From positions 1-27,670 of the forward strand of contig JAFOYD010000183.1 in NCBI GenBank assembly GCA_017391545.1: a stretch of DNA of 27,670 nucleotides, written 5' to 3'. This document shows, piece by piece, positions 1 to 7,731 of this stretch; the stretch's first letter is position 1, and every line of letters begins with the position of its first letter. The stretch is from Lachnospiraceae bacterium (GTDB lineage Bacteria; Bacillota; Clostridia; Lachnospirales; Lachnospiraceae). The notes below the pieces were generated by a model that searched no databases, was not told the DNA's origin, and saw only the letters and a list, made by a program, of their open reading frames with translations. The translations under genes were made by a program, and so were the position numbers.

Positions 1-268
1 CACCGATCTTGTGAATCATTCTGTAATAATCTGCCACTTTGCAGATATTTTTCTGTTTTCCGTAGTTTACAGCCTCCGCAGGACTTCCTTTTGCGTTATC
101 CTTTCGGTACTTCACCTCACAAAACACCAGATACTCACCATCTCTGCCAATCAAGTCAATCTCACCCTGACGGTTCCTGTAATTGCATTCCAGAATATGT
201 ACGCCCTGACTGCGCAAATACTGTGCGGCCTTTTCCTCATACTCTGCACCCTTTTTTCTTGTATTCAT
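1..268 (-). CDS. YraN/UPF0102 family endonuclease-like protein (3' end cut by window)
   Basis: The first 89 residues are present, beginning MNTRKKGAEYEEKAAQYL; the C-terminus lies beyond the left edge. The stretch EGE-like NRQGEIDLIGRDGEYLVFCE followed by VKYRKDNAKG matches the nuclease-fold core of the UPF0102 family, with the E-ID, E and K residues of a PD-(D/E)XK-like site. The family is related to Holliday-junction resolvases, but its role in the cell is not settled. The start at 268 is chosen because a TAGGAG site (on the minus strand at about 273-280) sits 7 nt upstream; an ATG 4 nt earlier is out of frame. It directly follows the FlhB-like gene and is probably the last visible member of the operon that starts near 5480. 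Confidence 0.85.
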   Translation of the reverse strand, partial: MNTRKKGAEYEEKAAQYLRSQGVHILECNYRNRQGEIDLIGRDGEYLVFCEVKYRKDNAKGSPAEAVNYGKQKNICKVADYYRMIHKIG

Positions 269-277
269 CCATTGCTC

Positions 278-586
278 CTAATGCTTTTTCGCGTTCTGGT
301 GTGCCTCGACCTTTGCCTTGATCTTATCCATGCCATCGACAAATACGAGGATCTCTGCCACCACTTCATAAAGCTCCGGCGGTATCATGTCCCCGATTTG
401 AAGCTTTGAAAGTGTTTCTGCAAGCTTGTCATCCCTGTGAACCGGTACATCTGACTGTTTTGCCTGCTCAATGATCTTATCCGCAAGCGCCCCGCGTCCC
501 ACGGCGATCACCCTTGGCGCGTTGTCAGCCGGATCGTATTCCAGCGCTACCGCCTGCTTTATCTTCTTGTCATTTTTGTCTGCCAT
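278..586 (-). CDS. FlhB C-terminal-domain-like protein (YlqH family)
   Basis: This 102-residue protein resembles the cytoplasmic C-terminal piece of the flagellar/type III export switch FlhB. Residues 11-20 (KQAVALEYDP) align with the segment that follows the self-cleaving NPTH loop of FlhB, and APRVIAVGRG plus VPVHRDDKLAETL continue the match. The Asn-Pro-Thr-His residues themselves are absent, and so is the membrane domain, so it cannot be a self-cleaving export gate. The family corresponds to B. subtilis YlqH, which also lies downstream of rnhB and ylqG. The start at 586 has AGGAG 8-9 nt upstream. It lies 18 nt after the FliK-like gene, so the two are almost certainly co-transcribed. The function is unknown; a docking or switch role with the FliK-like neighbour is inference. 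Confidence 0.85.
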   Translation of the reverse strand: MADKNDKKIKQAVALEYDPADNAPRVIAVGRGALADKIIEQAKQSDVPVHRDDKLAETLSKLQIGDMIPPELYEVVAEILVFVDGMDKIKAKVEAHQNAKKH

Positions 587-604
587 ACCCGCATCTCCTA
601 ATCA

Positions 605-2548
605 TTATGCCCTTGTGTCAAAAGTCTGATAGCTCAGTACCGCATTGGTACCTGCCGTCTGCTCCTCAAGATGTTCAAGCACTGTCTTATCCTCATCCTT
701 CTCGACCACCATATTTTTACACTGATAGCCTTTCCTGGACAGTCTCTGTGCCAGCTCGCCCATATGCTCCTCCACAAGTGCAAATGAATCTTCATCCACG
801 TAAAATTTCGTTGTGACCTGATTCTTCTCTGTCTGAAGTGATATGCTCACATCAAGGGAACCGAGATAATCCATGTCAAGATGCAAAAAGGCAGTCAACA
901 TGCCATCTCTGCGCGCCATATTTTTCTTATTCGTATAGACATACAAGTCCCCATGAGCCTGCGAATTGCTGAGTTTCAGGGGAAGCTGAACATAATTAAA
1001 CATCTGATTCATCTGGTTGATAAATTCCACGTTCTCACTGATATTTGCCATCGCGCGTGCCTGTGCACCGCCTGTATTTTGCCCACTCTCCTGCATCGCC
1101 TCATTCATCATACGTGAGAGCTGACTGCTTTCCTTCATCAGCTTCTGGTAAAACTCCTCGACCTTTCCCTGCTGTGACAGTTCCTGTGGTGTCAAAGTCC
1201 ACTGTTTTTGCAGTCCATTTTTTAGCATCTCACGAAACGGTTCCGAGCAAAAGACTGCCGCTTTCTGCTCTGCGGTCAAAAGCCTGCCAAATTCACCAGA
1301 ATCTGATAAAAGCTGTTTCATGCCCTTCAGATCAAGTTTTCCATCATTGATCAATGTAATCAGTTTATCAGGTATATTCTGTGCTTTCTCACTCTTTAAC
1401 TGGCCAAGCAATGCCTTAATGTCTGCTTTCATCTCTGCCTGAGGGGATTCCTGCTGAATCCTTCCCTGCTGTTTTTGGTTCTCTACTTCCTGTTGTATCC
1501 TCCCCTGGTCGTCATGAGCCTGTAAGGCGGCATCTGCCTGTTGTTGCGCCTTTCCTTCTGAAATATTTGAATTTATGACACTTGTATCATTTTTAATAAA
1601 ACCATCTTCACCCTTTGTTTGTGTTCCCAAGTTACTAATTTGCTGATTTGAGGAAACTGTGCCCTGCTGTTCCTCATCTGTCAGCAGTGACAGTACCTGT
1701 TCCATAAATTTTACACCATTTTCGAGTGCTGTCTGTCCTGGCAGCATATTCTGTCCCGTGCCAGAAATCTGATTTGCAACAGCGCTTTGATTTTCCACCA
1801 CATTTACATTTTCCATGGCACCTGTATTTCCTGCACTCATTTGGCTTGGCGCAGTATTAGGATTTACCACAATCCTCGGGCTTGTTGAGGCGCTCTTACC
1901 ATTGATCAGGGTATCATATGCGTTCAATATGGCATCAGCAGCCTCCCTGACTCCATCCAGCAGCTTATGCTCCATATTCTGATAGTTGTGTAGCTGTGTG
2001 AGATTGCTTTCTGTGACTGGAAGCTGCAGCTTATTCAGTTTTATGATGTCCGCCAGCTCTACCTCGGGATTCTGCAAAGACAAACGGTGAAAGTTCATCA
2101 ATGTATTCTTATCGATGGACATGCCATTTTCAAGCAGCTTTGATACAAGTGACAACGTTTTGTCATTCACCGCCAGATGCGCTGCCCGCAGTGCCGCTTC
2201 GCCCACTCTGAGCATTTGGGCATTATTGTCATATACAGGCTTTAGCACGATCCTGTTGTCTTTGTTGGACTGTACCTGCAGATTGAGTACCTGTCCAATG
2301 GCAAGCTGTACATCGCGCTCAAGCTTAGCCGCCATATACTGACCATTTGCAAGCTCAATCTGCACATCTTCACCATTGACGGACACAATCTCACCCTGAA
2401 AGGTATCACCGGGCTGTAACTGCGCCACGTCCACGCTCTGTGAGGCACTTGAATTTGTGTTTCCCATTGCGCCTACATTTCCTGCATATCCCTGTCCTAC
2501 CTGCGTTCCACCATAACTGTGTGAAAAACCTGATAAAAAGCTGTCCAT
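605..2548 (-). CDS. FliK-like protein (YlqG-position, hook-length-control-like C-terminus)
   Basis: The product has 647 residues with no signal peptide or membrane segment. Residues about 42-108 form a small beta-rich domain (LQPGDTFQGEIVSVNGEDVQ) resembling an OB/S1-like barrel. The middle (about 215-375) is low-complexity and rich in Gln, Asn and Ser, with a short repeat GRIQQE seen twice. The C-terminal part (about 515-615: LPLKLSNSQAHGDLYVY, then LGSLDVSISLQ and VTTKFYVDED) has the layout of the FliK C-terminal domain, which binds FlhB in flagellar systems. A GGGAGG site 9 nt before the ATG supports the start. It lies between rnhB and an FlhB-C-like gene, the position of ylqG in Bacillus. 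Whether it acts in flagellar export is unknown, since no other flagellar gene is in the window. Confidence 0.75.
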   Translation of the reverse strand: MDSFLSGFSHSYGGTQVGQGYAGNVGAMGNTNSSASQSVDVAQLQPGDTFQGEIVSVNGEDVQIELANGQYMAAKLERDVQLAIGQVLNLQVQSNKDNRIVLKPVYDNNAQMLRVGEAALRAAHLAVNDKTLSLVSKLLENGMSIDKNTLMNFHRLSLQNPEVELADIIKLNKLQLPVTESNLTQLHNYQNMEHKLLDGVREAADAILNAYDTLINGKSASTSPRIVVNPNTAPSQMSAGNTGAMENVNVVENQSAVANQISGTGQNMLPGQTALENGVKFMEQVLSLLTDEEQQGTVSSNQQISNLGTQTKGEDGFIKNDTSVINSNISEGKAQQQADAALQAHDDQGRIQQEVENQKQQGRIQQESPQAEMKADIKALLGQLKSEKAQNIPDKLITLINDGKLDLKGMKQLLSDSGEFGRLLTAEQKAAVFCSEPFREMLKNGLQKQWTLTPQELSQQGKVEEFYQKLMKESSQLSRMMNEAMQESGQNTGGAQARAMANISENVEFINQMNQMFNYVQLPLKLSNSQAHGDLYVYTNKKNMARRDGMLTAFLHLDMDYLGSLDVSISLQTEKNQVTTKFYVDEDSFALVEEHMGELAQRLSRKGYQCKNMVVEKDEDKTVLEHLEEQTAGTNAVLSYQTFDTRA

Positions 2549-2566
2549 AGGCTGAACCTCCCAGCA

Positions 2567-3340
2567 TTACTCTTGTTCTAAATTAATAAAATTTCTGATA
2601 AAACTTCTCCTATGAATCGGAGTTGGTCCATATTTTTTCAATGCTTCGATATGTACTGCTGCACCATATCCCTTGTTGTCTGCAAAGTGGTACTCAGGAT
2701 ATACATGATCGTACTCCACCATCAGCCTGTCCCTTGTGACCTTCGCCACAATGCTGGCAGCAGCAATCGACACGCTCTTGGCATCCCCTTTTATGATCGG
2801 CACCTGCCTGATGTCGATACCGGGAATTGTAACTGCATCATTTAATAAGATATCCGGCTTGACAGATAGCTTGCTGACCGCCTGACGCATAGCCTCGTAG
2901 GTCGCCTGCAAAATATTAATCTCGTCAATTCTCTGATGTGACGCATAGCCTATACCTACCGCCAGAGCCTCCTTCATGATGACCTCATAAAGCTCCTCAC
3001 GCTTTTTCTCACTGAGCTGCTTGGAGTCATTCAGATACAGGATATTGCAATCCTTTGGTAAAATCACAGCCCCCGCTACCACAGGACCTGCAAGCGGACC
3101 TCTACCAACCTCATCAATACCGCAGATATATCCATAAGAAGCATATTCCTTTTCATACTGCTTCATTTGCTCTATACGCTGTCTTTCCTTTTTCAGAGCG
3201 TCAATATTCTTTCTCGCTTTTTCCACTAATGCCTGTACGCCGCTGCGCTCATCATTCTCGTATCTTTCAACAAAAACAGGCAGCTCACTCTCGCTTGCTG
3301 CCTTTAATTCATTTTTGATTTCTCCTATTTTCTTTTCCAC
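2567..3340 (-). CDS. rnhB: ribonuclease HII
   Basis: RNase HII cuts the RNA strand of RNA-DNA hybrids and removes single ribonucleotides misincorporated into DNA. The 257-residue length matches B. subtilis RNase HII, including an N-terminal extension of about 70 residues ahead of the catalytic core. The core starts at YICGIDEVGRGPLAGPVVAG; the predicted metal ligands are Asp76, Glu77, Asp168 (LLNDAV) and Asp186 (KGDAKSVSIAAASIVAK). The start appears to be GTG at 3340, with GAAAGGA about 11 nt upstream; an ATG between them is out of frame. It follows a signal peptidase gene after 36 nt (from 3377) and precedes the FliK-like gene by 18 nt, within the rbgA operon. Confidence 0.97.
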   Translation of the reverse strand: MEKKIGEIKNELKAASESELPVFVERYENDERSGVQALVEKARKNIDALKKERQRIEQMKQYEKEYASYGYICGIDEVGRGPLAGPVVAGAVILPKDCNILYLNDSKQLSEKKREELYEVIMKEALAVGIGYASHQRIDEINILQATYEAMRQAVSKLSVKPDILLNDAVTIPGIDIRQVPIIKGDAKSVSIAAASIVAKVTRDRLMVEYDHVYPEYHFADNKGYGAAVHIEALKKYGPTPIHRRSFIRNFINLEQE

Positions 3341-3376
3341 CTTGTCCCATATCCTTTCAAATATATAAAGGTATTG

Positions 3377-3916
3377 CTATTGATGTTTCAATATTCCAAA
3401 CTTTGACAATGGCCATATTCTCATAAATGCCCTGCCTATAATATCTTTGCGGTGAATATTGCCAACTGATGGATCTCTACTGTCCGAGCTGTTGTTACGG
3501 TTATCTCCCATCACAAAATACTCATCATCACCGAGGATAATTGGTTCACTTGCTCTTCCCGGATTCTTGATCACTTCACGTCCATAATTTTCCCGCAGAA
3601 TCTCACCATCAATGTATATATTTCCATTGTCATCAATCTGAATTGTTTCACCTGGCATCCCTATAATTCGCTTTATGTAGTAGGTATCCTGATCATATTG
3701 AAAAGGAAATACAATAATATCGTATCGCTCTGGATCCTTGAAACGATATGATATCTTGTCAACGATCAGATGATCCTCATCACTCAAAGTACTCTCCATA
3801 CTGCTTCCGCTCACCTGAGTCCTCTGCCCTACATATGTGACAATCAGGTATGCAGCACACAATACCAATAACAAATAAACGCTCGTACTCAATATTTCCT
3901 TCAATACATTTTTCAT
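3377..3916 (-). CDS. lepB: signal peptidase I (second copy, downstream of rbgA)
   Basis: This is a type I (S26) signal peptidase that removes signal peptides from secreted proteins at the outer face of the membrane. A single N-terminal membrane segment (about residues 8-28) precedes the catalytic serine motif SGSSMEST (Ser39) and the general-base lysine in YYIKRIIGMPGE (Lys82). The C-terminal GDNRNNSSDSRDP motif is also present. The start at 3916 is preferred because AGGGG lies 8 nt upstream. An ATG at 3937, 2 nt after the rbgA stop, would add seven residues (MKTGENK) but lacks a clear ribosome binding site. It is a paralogue of the 194-residue peptidase upstream of rbgA, from which it differs in most positions outside the motifs. 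Confidence 0.93.
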   Translation of the reverse strand: MKNVLKEILSTSVYLLLVLCAAYLIVTYVGQRTQVSGSSMESTLSDEDHLIVDKISYRFKDPERYDIIVFPFQYDQDTYYIKRIIGMPGETIQIDDNGNIYIDGEILRENYGREVIKNPGRASEPIILGDDEYFVMGDNRNNSSDSRDPSVGNIHRKDIIGRAFMRIWPLSKFGILKHQ

Positions 3917-3939
3917 TTTATTTTCCCCTGTTTTCATTA

Positions 3940-4794
3940 TTATTCTTGTGGTATTTCCAATGTAATTTTTCCGATTCTTCCATTTCTGAAATCATCCACC
4001 ACCATTGAAGACGCTTTCATAATATCAAGTTCTTCACCCTTTAAAAAGCATTTTTTGCTCACACATATTGCTTTTATGGTATCATATGCATCCTGATCTT
4101 CAGGTATCTCAATATCATACCGTTTCTCTAAAAGTCCGGGATATTCCTCTCGCATGTATTTGATCAGCTCGTATGCAAGCTCATCAAGATGCACGATCTC
4201 ATCATTCATAGAACCAATCATTGCCAGATGAAGTCCCACTGTCTGATCTTCAAATTTAGGCCACAGGATTCCCGGTGTATCCAGAAGCTCCAGCCCTTTA
4301 TTTAGTCGTATCCACTGCTTACCCTTTGTTACTCCGGGTTTATTTCCGGTTTTGGCACATGCCTTTCCGGCAAAAGAATTAATAAATGTAGACTTTCCCA
4401 CATTTGGAATGCCTACTACCATCGCGCGAACCGGGCGGTTAATAATGCCCCTTCTCCGATCACGCTCAATTTTTTCCTTACATGCCTCCTGTACGACGCC
4501 CTGTATGGATTTCACGCCTGCTCCTGTCTTTGAATTAATCTCTACTGCGTGAAATCCCTTTCCGGTAAAATATTCCATCCACAGCTTATTTTTCCTTGTA
4601 TCAGACAAATCTGATTTATTCAAAAGAATAATTCTTGATTTATTTTTACCCAGCTCATCGATATCCGGGTTTCTGCTGCTAAAAGGTACACGCGCATCCA
4701 CCAGTTCGATCACCAAATCAATCAGCTTGATATCCTCCTGCATCATTCGTTTTGCCTTCGTCATATGTCCCGGATACCATTGATAATTTGCCAT
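3940..4794 (-). CDS. rbgA: ribosome biogenesis GTPase RbgA (YlqF)
   Basis: RbgA is a circularly permuted GTPase needed for late assembly of the 50S subunit. The G motifs appear in permuted order: G4 NKSD (residues 59-62), then G1 GIPNVGKST (128-136), then G3 DTPG (172-175). The N-terminus MANYQWYPGHMTKAKRMM is typical, and the total of 284 residues is the normal length, with the C-terminal helical domain that contacts 23S rRNA. In Bacillus the gene also lies beside rplS and rnhB, so the locus is conserved although two signal peptidase genes flank it here. A copy of the 16-nt element described below (4820-4835) overlaps the upstream lepB stop and ends 25 nt before this start. Confidence 0.97.
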   Translation of the reverse strand: MANYQWYPGHMTKAKRMMQEDIKLIDLVIELVDARVPFSSRNPDIDELGKNKSRIILLNKSDLSDTRKNKLWMEYFTGKGFHAVEINSKTGAGVKSIQGVVQEACKEKIERDRRRGIINRPVRAMVVGIPNVGKSTFINSFAGKACAKTGNKPGVTKGKQWIRLNKGLELLDTPGILWPKFEDQTVGLHLAMIGSMNDEIVHLDELAYELIKYMREEYPGLLEKRYDIEIPEDQDAYDTIKAICVSKKCFLKGEELDIMKASSMVVDDFRNGRIGKITLEIPQE

Positions 4795-4819
4795 CTGTCA
4801 CCATGCCTTTCTGTTATTC

Positions 4820-4835
4820 ATAACGATTCATTACC
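4820..4835 (-). repeat. 16-nt interspersed element, copy 1 (before rbgA)
   Basis: On the minus strand this reads GGTAATGAATCGTTAT. It matches the consensus GGTACTGAATCGTTAC at 14 of 16 positions. It begins at the last base of the lepB stop codon and leaves 25 nt before the rbgA start. Confidence 0.5.
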
Positions 4836-5419
4836 TATTCAATAAATCCCATATCGCTGTCACCCGCAGCCATCTTCATCCATGCTTTTCCTATAATGTA
4901 GCTTTTCTTAACTGTACCAATATTCGCTGACCGGCTATCCTCACTGCTGTTGCAGTTATCACCAATCACAAAGTATTCATCATCCTCTAAGACAACCTCA
5001 TTTTCCAAAATTCCAGGCTCTGCGATCCTGTCATTAAAATACTCTTCGACAGACTCACCATTGACATATAAAATGCCGTTTTTTATGTAGAGCTGATCTC
5101 CAGGCACTCCCACGACACGCTTTACATAATAGTGAGATTTTTCATTTCCATTTGGCAGAAAAACGATAACGTCACCTTTTTTGGGAGAAGTTACTTTATA
5201 GACCAATCTGTTAAGGAAAATATCCTGTCCATTGTATAGACTCGGCTCCATCGAAGAACCAATGACACTTGTCTTCATACCGACGCAGAAAACAGTCACA
5301 ACTGCAATCAGCATGGATGCAAAAATCCAGAAAATCCAACTTAGTATTTCCTTGACAACAGCCATATTTACTTTTTTCTTCTTTTGATAAAAGGTCAATT
5401 CCTTTTTTCTTCTTGCCAT
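4835..5419 (-). CDS. lepB: signal peptidase I (first copy, upstream of rbgA)
   Basis: This 194-residue S26 signal peptidase is the first gene of the operon. It has a basic N-terminus (MARRKKELTF), one membrane segment at about residues 24-48, the catalytic serine in IGSSMEPSL (Ser56) and the lysine in YYVKRVVGVPGD (Lys100). The C-terminal box GDNCNSSEDSRS is present. The ATG at 5419 is used, with AAAGG 7 nt upstream; the preceding TTG is a less likely start. A strong promoter lies at 5475-5503. Having two signal peptidases on either side of a ribosome assembly GTPase suggests a local duplication followed by divergence; Firmicutes often carry several such paralogues. Confidence 0.93.
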   Translation of the reverse strand: MARRKKELTFYQKKKKVNMAVVKEILSWIFWIFASMLIAVVTVFCVGMKTSVIGSSMEPSLYNGQDIFLNRLVYKVTSPKKGDVIVFLPNGNEKSHYYVKRVVGVPGDQLYIKNGILYVNGESVEEYFNDRIAEPGILENEVVLEDDEYFVIGDNCNSSEDSRSANIGTVKKSYIIGKAWMKMAAGDSDMGFIE

Positions 5420-5474
5420 CAATATACCTTTCCAAAAGTCTTATTTGCAGTTACATAAAAGCTCATATAAAAAC

Positions 5475-5503
5475 ATTATACGCAATTTACTGTACTATTT
5501 CAA
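5475..5503 (-). promoter_or_regulatory. sigma-A promoter of the lepB-rbgA-lepB-rnhB operon
   Basis: The minus strand has TTGAAA (5498-5503), a 17-nt spacer and a perfect TATAAT (5475-5480). Transcription should start near 5468, about 50 nt before the lepB start. The rplS terminator upstream separates this transcript from rplS. Confidence 0.8.
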
Positions 5504-5558
5504 GACTTGAACCATGATTCATCAAAAGTAATCGAGTAGGCTTGTTCTACTTGTGTGC

Positions 5559-5591
5559 ACTAAAAAACGGAGCCTGTCTCCAAGCTCCGTT
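5559..5591 (-). terminator. Rho-independent terminator of rplS
   Basis: In the minus-strand transcript an 8-bp stem AACGGAGC/GCTCCGTT (arms 5584-5591 and 5566-5573) encloses a 10-nt loop and is followed by a run of U. It lies 15 nt after the rplS stop codon. Confidence 0.9.
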
Positions 5592-5605
5592 CCGCGAACC
5601 AATTA

Positions 5606-5953
5606 TTATTTTACCAGTTCCTTAACCTTTGCCTTCTTACCAACGCGATCTCTTAAGTAGTTAAGCTTAGCACGTCTAACCTTACCAGCTCTAACAACCT
5701 CAACCTTCTCTACGTTAGGAGAATGCATAGGCCATGTCTTCTCTACACCAACACCATTAGAGATCTTTCTAACAGTAAAAGTCTCTCTGTTGCTGCCGCC
5801 CTGAATCTTTAATACAGTACCCTCAAAGATCTGGACTCTCTCACGGTTACCCTCTTTAATCTTGCCGTGTACTCTTACAGTATCACCAACCTTAAAGCTG
5901 TCAACATTTGCCTTTAACTGTTCCTGTTCAATTTCCTTAATAATTTCGTTCAT
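5606..5953 (-). CDS. rplS: 50S ribosomal protein L19
   Basis: L19 sits at the interface between the 30S and 50S subunits. The 115-residue length and the segments VGDTVRVHGKIKEGNRERVQ, QIFEGTVLKIQGG, GVGVEKTWPMHSPNVEKV and RRAKLNYLRDRVGK are highly typical. The start has AAGGAGG about 8 nt upstream. It is transcribed alone, with a promoter at 6052-6080 and a terminator at 5559-5591. The usual trmD neighbour is not beside it; an Ogg1-like gene is upstream instead. Confidence 0.98.
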   Translation of the reverse strand: MNEIIKEIEQEQLKANVDSFKVGDTVRVHGKIKEGNRERVQIFEGTVLKIQGGSNRETFTVRKISNGVGVEKTWPMHSPNVEKVEVVRAGKVRRAKLNYLRDRVGKKAKVKELVK

Positions 5954-6045
5954 TTTTTGCCTCCTTAATCATTCGACGTTCTTAATACTTCTACATCATT
6001 TATATACTTATGACTCGTACCAGAGGACCATCTCGTTTTCGCAAC
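5954..6045 (-). promoter_or_regulatory. 5' leader of rplS, possible L19 autoregulatory element
   Basis: About 90 nt separate the predicted transcription start from the rplS start codon, longer than needed for a ribosome binding site alone. Ribosomal protein genes in Firmicutes often carry autoregulatory leaders, and L19 leaders have been described, but I did not recognise a specific consensus here. The assignment is inference from position and length. Confidence 0.3.
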
Positions 6046-6051
6046 ATTTAT

Positions 6052-6080
6052 AATTTACCACAAAATCCACTGTAATGCAA
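6052..6080 (-). promoter_or_regulatory. sigma-A promoter of rplS
   Basis: On the minus strand TTGCAT (6075-6080) and TAAATT (6052-6057) are separated by 17 nt. Both lie between the end of the Ogg1-like gene and rplS. Confidence 0.6.
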
Positions 6081-6111
6081 GAAGATTTTTCACAAATAGC
6101 ATTAAACAGCA

Positions 6112-6933
6112 TCAACGCACTCCCATCAGGTCATAATAGAAAATATACTGTTGCAAAACTCCGCTGCAATCGGCATATTTATCAAATGGAAAACCACCCG
6201 GATACTGTGCAGTCAGAACCTTATTAATGTGTGTGTCCCTGGGAAACGCATCCGTTTTGTGAAGCGCAAACAGGCAGATGCAGTCAGCAACTTTCGTACC
6301 AACTCCACAAAGCTTCAGCAGCTCATCTTTCGCTCCGACATAATCCAACTCATACAGCTTGCCCAAATCAATACAACCCTGCCACACATAGCTGGCTGTC
6401 TCATGAATGTATCTGCTGCGATATCCCAGGTTGCAGGCATACAGATCTTCGAGTGTCGCATTTGCAAGCGCCTGCGGTGTTGGGAAATCATAATATACTG
6501 TTCCATTACCTGACACACGCTTTTCACCATATCGTTCACACAGCAAATTGATGCACCTGCGTATTCGCTTAATGTTGTTTTGTTGGGAAACAATAAACGA
6601 AATAATCATTTCCCACAAATCCTGACGCAGAATCCGAATTCCATTTCCAAACGCAGCAGCTGACGTCAGATACTGATCATCCGCATCGATACCCGCAATA
6701 ATTTCTGCATAATCCGTTTCCATGTCAAAGTAATGTTTCCACAGGGCATCATACTCCTCCTGCGTACAATCAAAGCAGATGTCATCGCCTGACTGCAAAA
6801 TCTCCATGTATCTGCCATGTGCGACCAGGCTGACGCGCTGTCCGCCTTGTGCCTCCATTTCATTCATCCGAAAGCACTGACCGGACTGGCAGATCTGTGT
6901 GATTGAGAAATTACTGCTTGTAATTCTTACCAT
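6112..6933 (-). CDS. Ogg1-like 8-oxoguanine DNA glycosylase
   Basis: This 273-residue enzyme has the bacterial/clostridial Ogg1 layout: an N-terminal OGG_N-type beta domain (about 1-100) and a helix-hairpin-helix glycosylase domain. The HhH segment LCGVGTKVADCICLFALHK carries the catalytic lysine (Lys214), and the essential aspartate follows in FPRDTHINKVL (Asp233). Both residues of a bifunctional glycosylase/AP lyase are therefore present. Its expected job is removal of 8-oxoguanine paired with cytosine, acting on oxidative damage. It starts only 3 nt after the yebC stop with no clear ribosome binding site of its own, which points to translational coupling. Confidence 0.92.
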   Translation of the reverse strand: MVRITSSNFSITQICQSGQCFRMNEMEAQGGQRVSLVAHGRYMEILQSGDDICFDCTQEEYDALWKHYFDMETDYAEIIAGIDADDQYLTSAAAFGNGIRILRQDLWEMIISFIVSQQNNIKRIRRCINLLCERYGEKRVSGNGTVYYDFPTPQALANATLEDLYACNLGYRSRYIHETASYVWQGCIDLGKLYELDYVGAKDELLKLCGVGTKVADCICLFALHKTDAFPRDTHINKVLTAQYPGGFPFDKYADCSGVLQQYIFYYDLMGVR

Positions 6934-6936
6934 GTA

Positions 6937-7665
6937 TTACTCGTCCCAGTTATGATATACTGCCTGAACATCATCATCCTCGTCGAGAAGGTCAAGTGTT
7001 CTATTGAGGAATTTAATCGCATTTTCATCTGTAAGTTCTACATAATTCTGAGGAATCATTGTAACTTCAGCACTTGCCATTTCAATCTTATTATCCTGCA
7101 AAGCCTTGTAAACTGCATCAAAATCATCCGGTGCAGTAATGACTTCAAAGCTGTCCTCCTCCTCTGAGAAGTCTTCAGCGCCTGCATCAAGTGCGATCAT
7201 CATAAGATCATCTGCACTCATCTCACATTCTTCTTTATCGATGATGATCTGTCCCTTTTTGTCAAACATGAAAGATACGCATCCCTGTGTACCAATGCTT
7301 CCGTTGCCCTTTGTGAAAGCACTTCTGACATTTGCCGCTGTCCTGTTCTTATTATCCGTAAGCGCTTCTACAATGATGGCAATACCATTTGGTCCATAGC
7401 CTTCATATGTAACGTGCTCATAGTTCACTGCATTTCCATCACCTGCTGCCTTTTTAATACCACGCTCAATGGTATCATTTGGCATGTTGTTTGCTTTTGC
7501 CTTTGCAATCACCTGTGCAAGCTTGAAGTTATTGGCAGGATCTGGTCCGCCATCCTTAACTGCAACTGCAATTTCTCTTCCGATAATTGTAAAAATTTTA
7601 CCTTTTGCTGCATCGTTCTTTTCCTTTTTGTGCTTGATGTTTGCAAATTTTGAATGTCCTGACAT
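6937..7665 (-). CDS. yebC: YebC/TACO1 family protein
   Basis: The protein has 242 residues and opens with MSGHSKFANIKHKKEKNDAAKGK, the family signature, followed by the acidic middle and C-terminal domains (VTYEGYGPNGIAIIVEALTDN). The family was long annotated as transcriptional regulators; recent work assigns YebC/TACO1 proteins to translation, easing ribosome stalling at proline-rich stretches. AAAGGAG lies about 8 nt before the ATG. It is followed after 3 nt by the Ogg1-like gene. No convincing promoter was found in the 66 nt upstream, so transcription could continue from the CorC-like gene or begin at an unrecognised site. Confidence 0.95.
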   Translation of the reverse strand: MSGHSKFANIKHKKEKNDAAKGKIFTIIGREIAVAVKDGGPDPANNFKLAQVIAKAKANNMPNDTIERGIKKAAGDGNAVNYEHVTYEGYGPNGIAIIVEALTDNKNRTAANVRSAFTKGNGSIGTQGCVSFMFDKKGQIIIDKEECEMSADDLMMIALDAGAEDFSEEEDSFEVITAPDDFDAVYKALQDNKIEMASAEVTMIPQNYVELTDENAIKFLNRTLDLLDEDDDVQAVYHNWDE

Positions 7666-7731
7666 TTTTATTTCTCCTTTATCTGTAAAACTTTATTGAT
7701 TGTAACCATTTCGTAGCCTCATAGTTACATT

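Noticed and set aside
605..2548. The FliK-like gene as proof of a flagellar operon
   Set aside because: No other flagellar structural, motor or export gene is visible, and the same position holds a ylqG-type gene in Bacillus, so flagellar membership cannot be claimed.
6151..6551. Two plus-strand frames inside the Ogg1-like gene
   Set aside because: The opposite strand carries a complete glycosylase with catalytic residues; these frames have no start signals.
7666..7731. GTAAC...GTTAC inverted repeat between the CorC-like gene and yebC as a terminator
   Set aside because: The 5-bp arms are far apart and no U-tract follows.
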